Assembly (NCBI GenBank): GCA_041920275.1
Contig: JAYRSE010000009.1
Coordinates: 1 to 58,187 of the forward strand
Source of the DNA: UBA12088 sp041920275
GTDB taxonomy: Bacteria > Patescibacteriota > Minisyncoccia > Phycocordibacterales > UBA12088
Length of the DNA stretch: 58,187 nt
Reading direction: 5' to 3'
In this document: piece after piece, positions 16,912-24,845 of the stretch
How the letters are laid out: every line of letters starts with the position of its first letter
Position numbering within the stretch: the stretch's first letter is position 1
Program-made: the position numbers and the translations under genes
The notes under the pieces: generated by a model
The model's database searches: none
Seen by the model: only the letters and a program-made list of their open reading frames with translations
What the model was told of the DNA's origin: nothing

Positions 16912-17334
16912 TTATTTGAACGCGTTCCGTAGAATCAAGCCGCGAAGCTTGGCGGTGGTCTCGTTCGTAACCCGCGCCGCTTCCTGCGCAACGCGACGCA
17001 AAAAGGGAATTCTAAATCCCGTTACCGAGGCTACGAACGACAAATCGTCCACAGTAACTGCAGAATCTCGAGTCATAATTGCCCGTGCCGCGATTGTCCA
17101 CAACAGAAGTTGTTTCAACCTCCAACATTCTGTGTAGGTGCACTTATCTGCACATTCGAGATTCTTCGCCTTTGAACTCAGGCAATTAAGCACCCTCTGC
17201 ATCTCTCGCTGTGAGAGGTGGTTTTCATGCAACTCGGGTCCGATTATGCACAAGAGTGCTTTTCGGTGCGCATCGTTTTGCGGTACGCACTCCAAAAAAA
17301 ACGTTTTGATTTGTTTTCTTGTCGATTCGTTCAT
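16912..17334 (-). CDS. Hypothetical protein, 140 aa, Cys-containing helical
   Basis: No family recognised. Soluble, predicted mostly helical, with a cysteine cluster CADKCTYTEC in the middle that could bind a metal. The start at 17334 is supported by GGGGG at 17340-17344, five bases upstream, and by a promoter (TTGTCA, 16 bp, TATAAT) further up. It is a single-gene unit ending at a strong bidirectional terminator. Divergent from the gene at 17438. Confidence 0.65.
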   Translation of the reverse strand: MNESTRKQIKTFFLECVPQNDAHRKALLCIIGPELHENHLSQREMQRVLNCLSSKAKNLECADKCTYTECWRLKQLLLWTIAARAIMTRDSAVTVDDLSFVASVTGFRIPFLRRVAQEAARVTNETTAKLRGLILRNAFK

Positions 17335-17371
17335 GCACACCCCCTGTTGTGCTTCAGTTTGTCCAGAAAAT

Positions 17372-17399
17372 ATTATACTATTATTTGCAATAATGACAA
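17372..17399 (-). promoter_or_regulatory. Promoter with TATAAT and separate SD
   Basis: On the minus strand: TTGTCA (17399-17394), 16-bp spacer, TATAAT (17377-17372); leader of about 30 bases with a GGGGG ribosome binding site (17340-17344). Confidence 0.7.
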
Positions 17400-17437
17400 T
17401 ACTTGCACCAAACCGCATGTGCGTGCACCATTATGAT

Positions 17438-18055
17438 ATGTTTCGCTCCCGTACCTATGTCGCGCTGATCGTCTCGACGGCACTTCTTGCCGGCGGGTTT
17501 GTTTCGGCCGCCTCGCTCGCCTCTTCGGACTCGTCGTGGACGCCACAAAATCTGGTGGAACTTCTCATTGCGCGAAATATTATTTCGAGCGATCATGCGG
17601 AACGCGCACGTGCGTTCGCGCGAATTTTCTCTAGTGCTAACGAAGAAGCGCATCCGGCACCGATTGGCATGCACGATGCCGACAAGGTGCAGGTCTCCGT
17701 TTCGCAGCTCATCAAGTATGCGAATTCGGAATATGTCGAAGGTGACGACGTGGAGGGGCTGCTGCTACTTGTTGAAAACACGGCCGATGCCGAAGCGGTG
17801 CTTGAAGCGAAGCGTAAGTGTCAGGTCGTTTACCGGATCTTTTCCGACGAGGCGCTTGTGTACGACAGTGCGACTTCCGAACGGTGTAAGACCGACGAGC
17901 GCGTGTCGTACGTGCTGGGAGCGGGGAAGACCCGCATGTTCGAGGTGACCCACGCCTCGACCACACACCCGCTTCCCACGGGCACCTACCGATTCGAGCT
18001 CGAGTATCCCGGGTACGGTGGCGGAGAAAAGACCGTGACGATCCTGGAGCGTTAG
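17438..18055 (+). CDS. Exported hypothetical protein with C-terminal Ig-like strand pattern
   Basis: 205 aa. Signal peptide with hydrophobic core YVALIVSTALLAGGFVSAASLA. A short helical segment follows (TPQNLVELLIARNIIS ... ARAFARIF), a pattern common in CPR exported proteins. The C-terminal half is beta-rich with two cysteines (KCQVVYRIF, SERCKTD), likely a disulfide. I cannot name a family. The ATG at 17438 gives the signal peptide directly; longer readings upstream would run through the divergent promoter region. Converges on dnaE, with 31 bases between. Confidence 0.65.
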   Translation: MFRSRTYVALIVSTALLAGGFVSAASLASSDSSWTPQNLVELLIARNIISSDHAERARAFARIFSSANEEAHPAPIGMHDADKVQVSVSQLIKYANSEYVEGDDVEGLLLLVENTADAEAVLEAKRKCQVVYRIFSDEALVYDSATSERCKTDERVSYVLGAGKTRMFEVTHASTTHPLPTGTYRFELEYPGYGGGEKTVTILER

Positions 18056-18086
18056 TCGCGCATCGTCCCTGCGAGACGCACTTTCC

Positions 18087-21000
18087 TTACAACAGCTTCA
18101 CCTTGTCCACCAAAAAACTGCGTTCACCGTTACGAATATTCACCTTGCCTTTGAAGGCGACGCACTTGTCCTGCACGAGCATTTCGCGGTAGGTCGAGTA
18201 TGTCTCCGGAAACACGACCGCTTCGATCACATCCTCGTAATCGGCAATCTTGAGGAACGCCATGCGATCTCCCTTCCGGGTAGTGAACGGTTTCACCTCC
18301 GTCAAGATCCCGGCGATCGCCTCCTCAATACCCGCGTAGCCCTGTTTGACCTCAGCGATCGTTCTGAACTTCTTGAGTCGTTCACGATGCGCATCAAGCG
18401 GATGGCCTGAAACGTAGAGACCCAACAGCTCCTTTTCCCACGTCAACATCTCGCCCATGGTCGCCTGCTCGCACTCGGGCAGGGAAAGGGTGGTGCCACC
18501 GAAAAGCGAAACCTGGATCGCGCCTTGTTGCTGTTCACGGTAGAAATTGAGCAGGTCCTCGATGTACCGGTACATGCGTCCGCGCTTGTACTCGAAGGAG
18601 TCGAGTGCGCCGCACATAATGAGCGCTTCGAGCGATTTCTTGTTCAAGTTGCGGTCCTTGACCCGGGTGAGGAAGTCGGACAGGGAGGTGAAAGTGCCGC
18701 GTGCCGAGCGCTCTTCAATGATCGCCTGCGCGATACCTTCTCCGAAGTTCTTGATGGAATTGAGTCCGAAACGGATCGCATCTTCGCCGTCTTTCTTCAC
18801 CACGGTGAAGGTGCCGAAGCTCTCGTTCACATCCGGCTTCAGCACGCGTATGCCCATGCGGTGGCACTCGGTGACGGCCTCGCTCACTTTGTCGATATCG
18901 CCCGAGTCCGCGGTAAGGATCGCCGCCATGTACTCGACCGGCCAATTCGCTTTCATGTACGCGGTCTGGTAGGCGACCTTTCCGTAACTTGCCGCATGGG
19001 CTTTGTTGAAGCCGTAACCCTGGAACGGCTCGAAGAGCTCCCAGATCTTCTCGGCCTGTTCCTTGGTCATGTCGGAGTATTTTTGACAGCCCTCCACAAA
19101 GATCACGTGCTGCTTCGCCATTTCCTCCGGGATCTTTTTACCGACCGCCTTGCGGAATTTGTCGACGCTCTCCCAGTTGTAACCGGCGAGCTCGAGTGCG
19201 GTGAAGAGCAGGTCGTCCTGGTACACGAGTATTCCGTAGCTCGGTTCCAAGAACTTGCGGGCCTTTGGATGGAAGTAGCGCACCTGTGCGCGACCCTGCT
19301 TGCGCGCGATGTATTCGGGGATGTTCTTCATGGGACCGGGACGGTAAAGTGCGATCATGGCGTTGATGTCCTCGATCTTGGTCGGTTTCAGTTCCTTCAG
19401 GTAACGAGTCATTGCGGCTCCATTCAGCTGGAAGACGCCGCCCGTCTCGCCCCGTGCAAGCATCTCGTAGGTTTTTGCGTCGTCTAGGGGGATGTTCTCG
19501 ATATCGATCGCGACTCCGTGACGTTCATTGACACGTCTCATCGCATCCGCCAAGATCGAAAGGTTCTTGATCCCGAGGAAGTCGAATTTAAGGAGCCCCA
19601 CACCGTCTTCACCGACACCGTGCATATCGTATTGCGTGATGAGCTTGCCACCACCCTTCGGGTCGGGCTGAACCGGAACGAACTCGGAAAGTGGGGCGGG
19701 TGCTATGACGACACCCGCCGCGTGTACACCAACATGGCGGGCACACCCCTCGATCTTCTTTGCAAGGTCAACGATCCGGCGGACGTCCTTGTCACGTTTG
19801 TAGAGCTCCGCGAATTCCTTTTCGCTTTCGAGTGCGTGATCGATCGTCATCGGAAAACCCTGTGAACCGAACGGTATCGCCTTGGCTATCTTGTCGCCGA
19901 CCGCATACGGGTACCCGAGCGCACGCGCCACATCGCGTACGACCGCACGTGCCATCATCGTCCCGAACGTGCCGATCTGGGCGACGTTCGCATGGCCGTA
20001 CTTCTCTTTCGTGTACTCGATCATCTCGTCACGCCGATCGTCGGCGTAATCCATGTCGATGTCGGGGGCCGAAGGGCGGTGCGGGTTCAGAAATCGCTCG
20101 AAGGGGAGATTCAGCTTGATGGGGTCGACGTTCGTGATACCGAGCACGTAGGTGGTGAGCGAGCCGGCGACCGAACCTCGAATGGTGGTGAGGATGCCTC
20201 GTTCACGCGCTTCACGTAAAAGGTCACCGACCGCAAGGAAGTATGCACCGTACCCCTTGTCCTTGATCACCTTGAGTTCGTAGTCGAGACGCTCTTTGAG
20301 CACACCTTCATAGGGCAGTTTGCGCCATTCCATGCCGGAGATCGCAAGGTGATGCAGCTCGTCGTCCGCAGTACGGCCGGAAGCGATGGGAAAGTCGGGA
20401 AAGTACCAATGACCGAGCTCGATGTGTACCGCACAACGATCGGCGACGATGCGCGTGTTTACCAGTGCCTCGGGTTCGTCCTTGAAAAGTTCTTCGGCGC
20501 GTTCGGGCGAAATGAATGAACGATCCTCGTCCTCGTGAAAACCCTCCACCTCCAGGTCCCCACCATTCTGGATGCGGATCAAAACTTCGCGTGCCACACG
20601 GTCTTCCGGTTCCAGGTAGTAGGTATCGTGGGCGGCAAGGAGCGGTGCGCCGGTGGACCTTGAAAGTTCTTTGATCTGCTCCTGAGAGTACTCATGACCC
20701 TCGATCTCCGGGTGGTGGGAAAGTTCCAGATACACGTTATTCGGGCCGAACACCGTTCGGTACCAAAGCACGGGCTCCGCTGCTTTGCGTGTGTCGAGGC
20801 CTCTCAGAGCGGATACATGCTCACCACGGTGAGAGGGTAGGATCGCGATCAGGCCTTCATGCCACCGCTCCAGTATCTCACGGTCCATGCGCGGCTTGCC
20901 GACGAACAGACCTTCCAAGTATGAAGCGGTGACGAGTTTAATGAGGTTGCGGTAGCCGATATCGCTTTCCGCAAGCAATACCAGGCGTGCACATGCTTCG

Positions 21001-21248
21001 TCGACACCGTGCTCCTGGTCTTTGCGAGTGCGTGGAGCAAGGTACGCATCGACACCGATGATCGGCTTGATACCGCTGCGTGTGCATTGGTCGTAGAACT
21101 CGATCGCACCGTACAAGTTGCCATTGTCGGTGATGGCGAGCGAATCCATGCCGAACTGCTTGGCTCGCTGCACCAATGGTTTTATCTTCGGCACGGCTCC
21201 CAAAAGCGAGTAGTGGGTGTGAGTATGCAGGTGCACGAAACCGGCCAT
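18087..21248 (-). CDS. dnaE: DNA polymerase III subunit alpha
   Basis: 1053-aa replicative polymerase. N-terminal PHP domain (VHLHTHTHYSLL, AITDNGNLYG); palm with catalytic acids in PDIDMDYADDRRDE around residue 395; GVHAAGVVIAP; the fingers motif FNKAHAASYGKVAYQTAYMK; a helix-hairpin-helix region; and a C-terminal OB fold (IAGILTEVKPFTTRKGDRMAF) where the protein ends. It therefore lacks the extra C-terminal tau-binding extension of E. coli DnaE. The PHP His residues appear intact, so metal-dependent proofreading in cis is possible (inference). The start is set by a -10 ending 6 bases upstream. Confidence 0.96.
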   Translation of the reverse strand: MAGFVHLHTHTHYSLLGAVPKIKPLVQRAKQFGMDSLAITDNGNLYGAIEFYDQCTRSGIKPIIGVDAYLAPRTRKDQEHGVDEACARLVLLAESDIGYRNLIKLVTASYLEGLFVGKPRMDREILERWHEGLIAILPSHRGEHVSALRGLDTRKAAEPVLWYRTVFGPNNVYLELSHHPEIEGHEYSQEQIKELSRSTGAPLLAAHDTYYLEPEDRVAREVLIRIQNGGDLEVEGFHEDEDRSFISPERAEELFKDEPEALVNTRIVADRCAVHIELGHWYFPDFPIASGRTADDELHHLAISGMEWRKLPYEGVLKERLDYELKVIKDKGYGAYFLAVGDLLREARERGILTTIRGSVAGSLTTYVLGITNVDPIKLNLPFERFLNPHRPSAPDIDMDYADDRRDEMIEYTKEKYGHANVAQIGTFGTMMARAVVRDVARALGYPYAVGDKIAKAIPFGSQGFPMTIDHALESEKEFAELYKRDKDVRRIVDLAKKIEGCARHVGVHAAGVVIAPAPLSEFVPVQPDPKGGGKLITQYDMHGVGEDGVGLLKFDFLGIKNLSILADAMRRVNERHGVAIDIENIPLDDAKTYEMLARGETGGVFQLNGAAMTRYLKELKPTKIEDINAMIALYRPGPMKNIPEYIARKQGRAQVRYFHPKARKFLEPSYGILVYQDDLLFTALELAGYNWESVDKFRKAVGKKIPEEMAKQHVIFVEGCQKYSDMTKEQAEKIWELFEPFQGYGFNKAHAASYGKVAYQTAYMKANWPVEYMAAILTADSGDIDKVSEAVTECHRMGIRVLKPDVNESFGTFTVVKKDGEDAIRFGLNSIKNFGEGIAQAIIEERSARGTFTSLSDFLTRVKDRNLNKKSLEALIMCGALDSFEYKRGRMYRYIEDLLNFYREQQQGAIQVSLFGGTTLSLPECEQATMGEMLTWEKELLGLYVSGHPLDAHRERLKKFRTIAEVKQGYAGIEEAIAGILTEVKPFTTRKGDRMAFLKIADYEDVIEAVVFPETYSTYREMLVQDKCVAFKGKVNIRNGERSFLVDKVKLL

Positions 21249-21254
21249 GCGTAC

Positions 21255-21260
21255 AGTATA
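21255..21260 (-). promoter_or_regulatory. Extended -10 of dnaE, leaderless
   Basis: TGGTATACT on the minus strand; the hexamer ends 6 bases before the dnaE ATG. Confidence 0.75.
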
Positions 21261-21296
21261 CCATGTGCATCGATCGATGTACGATGCGATGCCGTG

Positions 21297-21302
21297 TATA
21301 CT
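21297..21302 (+). promoter_or_regulatory. -10 of rnhB, leaderless
   Basis: TATACT ends 6 bases before the ATG at 21309 (an in-frame ATG at 21306 directly precedes it). Confidence 0.65.
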
Positions 21303-21308
21303 GGAATG

Positions 21309-21914
21309 ATGCGATATTTGGTCGGTGTTGACGAGGCGGGTAGGGGCCCCCTTGCGGGACCGGTGGCGGTCGGGGTGTTTGTCGTTACCGCCGACTTCGA
21401 CCGAAAGACGCTTGCGGGCATCCGTGACTCAAAAGTACTGTCTGAACGTCAGCGCGAAGAGTGGTTCGATCGGATCGCGCAACTGCCGGCCATTCGCTCG
21501 GTGGCGCTTGTTGGAGCGAGTGAGATCGACCGGCACGGGATCGTTTGGGCGATCAAAACGGCGATGGTACGTGCGCTCGGACGCATACCCGCAAGCCCCG
21601 AAGATTGCACGGTGCTCCTCGACGGAGGGCTGCGTGCACCATCCGAATATACCGAGCAACAGACGATCGTCCACGGCGACGCAACCGAACCGCTCATCAG
21701 TGCGGCCGCCATTCTTGCCAAAGTTACCCGCGACCGTCGCATGCGAGTACAGAGTGAACGATTTCCGGAGTACGGATTTGAGGTCAACAAGGGGTACGCG
21801 ACCGCCACACATCGTGCCGCAATCGAGCGATGCGGTCTCTGTCCGCTTCATCGGCGTACGTTTTGCCACTTCGGTACTCGGGAAACAGGTGAGAGGAGGA
21901 TATCCCCATATTGA
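21309..21914 (+). CDS. rnhB: Ribonuclease HII
   Basis: 201 aa. Removes ribonucleotides and RNA primers from DNA-RNA hybrids. The family signature is at the N-terminus, VGVDEAGRGPLAGPVAV (first catalytic Asp-Glu), followed by SKVLSERQRE and, in the middle, LLDGGL and SAAAILAKVTRDR with later conserved NKGYATATH. It is divergent from dnaE with only 60 bp between start codons. Start chosen from the -10 spacing; using ATG 21306 would add one Met. Confidence 0.94.
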   Translation: MRYLVGVDEAGRGPLAGPVAVGVFVVTADFDRKTLAGIRDSKVLSERQREEWFDRIAQLPAIRSVALVGASEIDRHGIVWAIKTAMVRALGRIPASPEDCTVLLDGGLRAPSEYTEQQTIVHGDATEPLISAAAILAKVTRDRRMRVQSERFPEYGFEVNKGYATATHRAAIERCGLCPLHRRTFCHFGTRETGERRISPY

Positions 21915-21924
21915 CCGTGTGACC

Positions 21925-21952
21925 TTGCATAATCGGCAAAATCGGGTATAGT
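21925..21952 (+). promoter_or_regulatory. Promoter of bL32 gene, leaderless
   Basis: TTGCAT (21925-21930), 16-bp spacer, TATAGT (21947-21952), ending 6 bases before the ATG at 21959. Confidence 0.75.
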
Positions 21953-21958
21953 GTAGGC

Positions 21959-22186
21959 ATGTCGGTACGCATGAAGCTCACCCACAGTAAGACGGCAAGC
22001 CGCCGCGCACACCATCGCGCAGGCGTGCCTCGTCTGGTGCACACCGCAAGTGGCACCCGTCGTATGCATTTTGTCGATGCGGTGACCGGTATGTACCGTG
22101 GCAAGCAGATCGTTGCAATCGGTTCGACGGACCCTTCAGCGAGCGCGACCGCAAAAAAAGCCTCCGCGAAGGAGAAGAGCGAGTAG
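21959..22186 (+). CDS. rpmF: Large-subunit ribosomal protein bL32, zinc-free form
   Basis: 75 aa. The N-terminus SVRMKLTHSKTASRRAHHR fits the bL32 pattern of CPR bacteria, and MYRGKQIVAI fits the conserved YKGR end of the family. In the usual protein the segment between holds two CxxC pairs binding zinc; here it is TASGTRRMHFVDAVTG with no cysteine at all. It therefore should fold without zinc. The C-terminus is an Ala/Lys/Ser-rich tail. The gene has its own leaderless promoter and precedes the nusB-rnc operon. Confidence 0.82.
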   Translation: MSVRMKLTHSKTASRRAHHRAGVPRLVHTASGTRRMHFVDAVTGMYRGKQIVAIGSTDPSASATAKKASAKEKSE

Positions 22187-22263
22187 TATACGAGGATAAG
22201 TGAAGTTTGATGCGGTCTTTTGAGCGCGTGGAACTTCGTATATTCTCACCGTACCTTTCCAGT

Positions 22264-23214
22264 ATGGCATCAAATAGGCATCTTTCAAGATCAGTGGTCC
22301 TGCAAACACTCTTCGAGTGGGATATGAACATGGAAGAAACACAACGCTCGGCAAGCGCTGTGGAGACTGAAGAGGTGCTCATGCGTAATGTCGCTGAGTT
22401 TGCCCCGGAGTCGAACGATGTTCCGTTCATGAAGCGTCTGCTTCATGGTGTCGTCGAAAAGCGTCCCGACCTCGATCAGGTGATCACGAAGGCGGCGCCC
22501 GAGTGGCCGATCGATAAGATCGGTCGCGTGGACCGAAACATACTCCGTATCGGACTGTATGAACTCCTTTTCGCAGATCGTACGGAAGTTCCCGCAAAGG
22601 TCGCCATCAATGAAGCGATAGAGTTGGCAAAGAACTTCGGGGGTGATTCTTCCGGCAGATTTATAAACGGGGTCCTCGGATCGGTCTACAAGGAGCTTGG
22701 TGAGCCCGGCAAGGAGGAGACATCACGTAGCACAAAACGTGACAAGCGTCCCATGGTGCCATATGAACGAATGCCGGTCGAACGGAAGGCGGGAGCCGTC
22801 GTGTTCGCCCAAGTGGAACAAGATATCTACGTGGCGCTTGTGCACGATGTGTTCGGACACTGGACCCTTCCCAAAGGCGGCATTGAGGAAACCGAGTCAG
22901 CGGAGCAGGGGGTCGTTCGTGAGATCGGAGATGAGCTCGGGGTGACCGCAAAGGTGGTTCTGATGCTCGGCGAGAACGAGTACGTCGCGTCACATCCTGA
23001 GAAAGGAAAGATCAGAAAGCATGTCACGTACTTTCTTGCCGAATCACCCTTTGCGGATCTTCGTCTGGAGGAAGGGAAGGGTGGTCTCGATGACGCACGA
23101 TGGTTCAAACTAGCGGACATACTGGAGCTCAATTTCTATCACGATATCTTACCCATCATTACGAAAGCTATAAACCTCCTTCTCAGTCCGGCCGAGCTGC
23201 CGAAAGGAGATTGA
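22264..23214 (+). CDS. nusB: NusB antitermination factor fused to a Nudix hydrolase
   Basis: 316 aa with two domains. Residues 1-135 are NusB: MASNRHLSRSVVLQTLFEWD, the central IGRVDRNILRIGLYELLF and KVAINEAIELAKNFGG-SSGRFINGVLG, which binds boxA RNA with S10 for rRNA antitermination. A basic linker (SRSTKRDKRP) leads to a Nudix domain at ~165-300 with box GGIEETESAEQGVVREIGDE; one of the paired metal-binding Glu is Asp. The Nudix part resembles the diadenosine-polyphosphate/bis-phosphate group, but the substrate is unknown. No stop or frameshift separates the domains. ATG 22264 matches the NusB N-terminus. rnc follows after 3 bases. Confidence 0.88.
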   Translation: MASNRHLSRSVVLQTLFEWDMNMEETQRSASAVETEEVLMRNVAEFAPESNDVPFMKRLLHGVVEKRPDLDQVITKAAPEWPIDKIGRVDRNILRIGLYELLFADRTEVPAKVAINEAIELAKNFGGDSSGRFINGVLGSVYKELGEPGKEETSRSTKRDKRPMVPYERMPVERKAGAVVFAQVEQDIYVALVHDVFGHWTLPKGGIEETESAEQGVVREIGDELGVTAKVVLMLGENEYVASHPEKGKIRKHVTYFLAESPFADLRLEEGKGGLDDARWFKLADILELNFYHDILPIITKAINLLLSPAELPKGD

Positions 23215-23217
23215 TAC

Positions 23218-23931
23218 ATGCGCATGACCGAAGACCAGTTCGACTCACTGCACCAATTCGAACGCGCGATCGGAACCATTTTCCGCGACATCACGTTGCT
23301 TCGGACGGCATTTACGCACAGAAGCTACGTAAATGAACACCGTGGCGGACCGATCGAATACAATGAACGTTTGGAGTTCTTGGGAGACGCGGTACTTGAA
23401 CTTTCGGTCACCCGCTTCCTCTTTGACAAGTTTCCCAACAAACCCGAAGGCGAACTTACCGCGTATCGTGCCGCACTCGTGAACACCAACACCATATCGG
23501 ATGCGGCAACAAAGCTCGGCATCAATGCATATCTACTTCTCTCCAAGGGTGAGGCGAAGGACACCGGTCGTGCTCGTCAGTATATTCTCGCCAACGCCTT
23601 TGAAGCGCTCATCGGCGCCATCTACCTCGATCAGGGGTACGATGAGGCGAACCGCTTCATAGCGACACACATTTTTCCGCGTACCGATGAGGTGGTGGCA
23701 CGACGATTGTGGCAGGACAATAAAAGCAGGTTCCAGGAAGAGGCACAGGATCGGGTCTCCATCACACCGAGCTATGCGGTACTCGACCAGGTTGGTCCTG
23801 ATCATGACAAAGTGTTCACGGTCGGTGCATATTTGGGCAATGACCTTGTCGCAAAGGGTACCGGAAAGAGCAAGCAGGAGGCGGAGCAGAACGCCGCACT
23901 GACATCCATGAGACAAAAGGGCTGGCTCTAG
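23218..23931 (+). CDS. rnc: Ribonuclease III
   Basis: 237 aa double-strand-specific endonuclease processing rRNA precursors. Catalytic domain signature NERLEFLGDAVLEL, second acidic site in ANAFEALIGAIYLDQGYD, and a C-terminal dsRNA-binding domain (DRVSITPSYAVLDQVGPDHDK split over a loop, then GTGKSKQEAEQNAA). A strong Shine-Dalgarno AAAGGAGA (23203-23210) sits 7 bases before the ATG, unlike the leaderless genes nearby. Cotranscribed with nusB-nudix, so antitermination and processing of rRNA are encoded together. Confidence 0.96.
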   Translation: MRMTEDQFDSLHQFERAIGTIFRDITLLRTAFTHRSYVNEHRGGPIEYNERLEFLGDAVLELSVTRFLFDKFPNKPEGELTAYRAALVNTNTISDAATKLGINAYLLLSKGEAKDTGRARQYILANAFEALIGAIYLDQGYDEANRFIATHIFPRTDEVVARRLWQDNKSRFQEEAQDRVSITPSYAVLDQVGPDHDKVFTVGAYLGNDLVAKGTGKSKQEAEQNAALTSMRQKGWL

Positions 23932-23966
23932 AGACGGTGGGCTGCATATTACACAATAAAAACTAG

Positions 23967-23995
23967 TTGACTGTCAAGGGCGTTTGTGCTATACT
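23967..23995 (+). promoter_or_regulatory. Strong promoter immediately upstream of a terminator
   Basis: TTGACT (23967-23972), 17-bp spacer, TATACT (23990-23995) with TGC extension. Predicted start near 24002. Confidence 0.8.
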
Positions 23996-24007
23996 TGTCA
24001 GTGCCCC

Positions 24008-24032
24008 CTGCAGACCGTTCTGCAGTTTTTTT
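24008..24032 (+). terminator. Intrinsic terminator in the leader of the lysozyme-like gene
   Basis: Perfect 7-bp stem CTGCAGA / TCTGCAG, loop CCGT, then seven T. It begins only ~6 bases after the predicted transcription start, so it would release an RNA of about 30 bases or act as an attenuator for the gene downstream. Confidence 0.8.
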
Positions 24033-24098
24033 GTTTGCAACAGTTCGGAACAGGGGTGCGGTCCACATGTTCGGCCATGGGTCGAGCGGGCCTTTACC

Positions 24099-24566
24099 AT
24101 TAAGAATCGGCCTATTTTAGGAACGGTCATAGCATACGGAGTCATGGCGGCAAGTCAATTTGTCACCATACCCGGCTTGGCGATCGATCTGCATGATCGC
24201 GAATACGGATCGCGTACGGTACTTCTGGCGGGGAACAGTATTTCCGAGCGTGCGGAGGTGCGGTATCCGGACGTGGAAAACGAGGTCAGGGAATACTTCG
24301 AAGATATCCCGATCCTCGCCGAGGTTGCACGGTGCGAGTCTCATTTTAGACATGAGGATCCCGCAACGGGCACGGTCATTACCGGACGCCTCAATCCTTC
24401 AGATATCGGCGTGATGCAGATCAATCGAACCTATCACGAGGATACGGCAAAGAACATGGGGGTGGATATCTACACGCTTGGAGGGAATATGGCATACGCA
24501 CGGTACCTTTATACGCAGTACGGAACACAACCTTGGCGTGCAAGCAGTGCGTGTTGGGGTTCGTAA
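24099..24566 (+). CDS. Exported lysozyme-like (lytic transglycosylase fold) protein
   Basis: 155 aa from ATT 24099, or 140 aa from ATG 24144. The C-terminal ~105 residues have the lysozyme-like fold pattern: catalytic Glu in EVARCESHFRH, then NPSDIGVMQINRTYH and the closing YGTQPWRASSACWG. The hydrophobic segment ILGTVIAYGVMAASQFV before it reads as a signal peptide but begins upstream of the first ATG. An ATT codon at 24099 would give IKNRPILGTVIAYG, a well-formed signal peptide; the ATG at 24144 would cut it in half. Start therefore uncertain. Expected to cleave peptidoglycan glycan strands. Confidence 0.7.
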   Translation: MKNRPILGTVIAYGVMAASQFVTIPGLAIDLHDREYGSRTVLLAGNSISERAEVRYPDVENEVREYFEDIPILAEVARCESHFRHEDPATGTVITGRLNPSDIGVMQINRTYHEDTAKNMGVDIYTLGGNMAYARYLYTQYGTQPWRASSACWGS

Positions 24567-24597
24567 ATAGAGTACGCAATACACTGTTGCGTGCGAT

Positions 24598-24635
24598 GAA
24601 AAACGGAGTATGCTCGTGCCATACTCCGTTATTTC
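24598..24635. terminator. Bidirectional terminator
   Basis: 11-bp stem AACGGAGTATG / CATACTCCGTT, 7-base loop. Five A precede it (a T-run on the minus strand), so it fits best as terminator of the minus-strand gene at 24637-24837 and also ends the lysozyme-like gene. Confidence 0.75.
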
Positions 24636-24636
24636 G

Positions 24637-24837
24637 TCACCACCTTATTACGACGGAAGAGGGAAGGTGGTGCAGCACATGGAGATCAGGATGGCGGGTG
24701 TCATCAAGTGATACGAGTATGTTCGCCCTATCCGCAACAACAGGATCGTGCATTCGTGCGATCAATCGCTCGAGCGTTTCAAACGTGGGATACAAACAAC
24801 CCATGCGGAAACGCCGAATGTGCGGGTCGATACTCAT
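24637..24837 (-). CDS. Small hypothetical protein, 66 aa
   Basis: Reads MSIDPHIRRFRMGCLY and ends SSVVIRW; no family recognised, no TM. The main support is positional: its stop is directly followed, in its own direction, by a stem-loop with a T-run, and it converges on the lysozyme-like gene. It is divergent from the small membrane protein gene at 24846, 8 bases away. It may be a real small gene or chance. Confidence 0.4.
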   Translation of the reverse strand: MSIDPHIRRFRMGCLYPTFETLERLIARMHDPVVADRANILVSLDDTRHPDLHVLHHLPSSVVIRW

Positions 24838-24845
24838 ATAAGACC

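Noticed and set aside
18525..19487. 320-codon plus-strand open frame inside dnaE
   Set aside because: Antisense shadow of the conserved polymerase domain; no independent motif or start signal.
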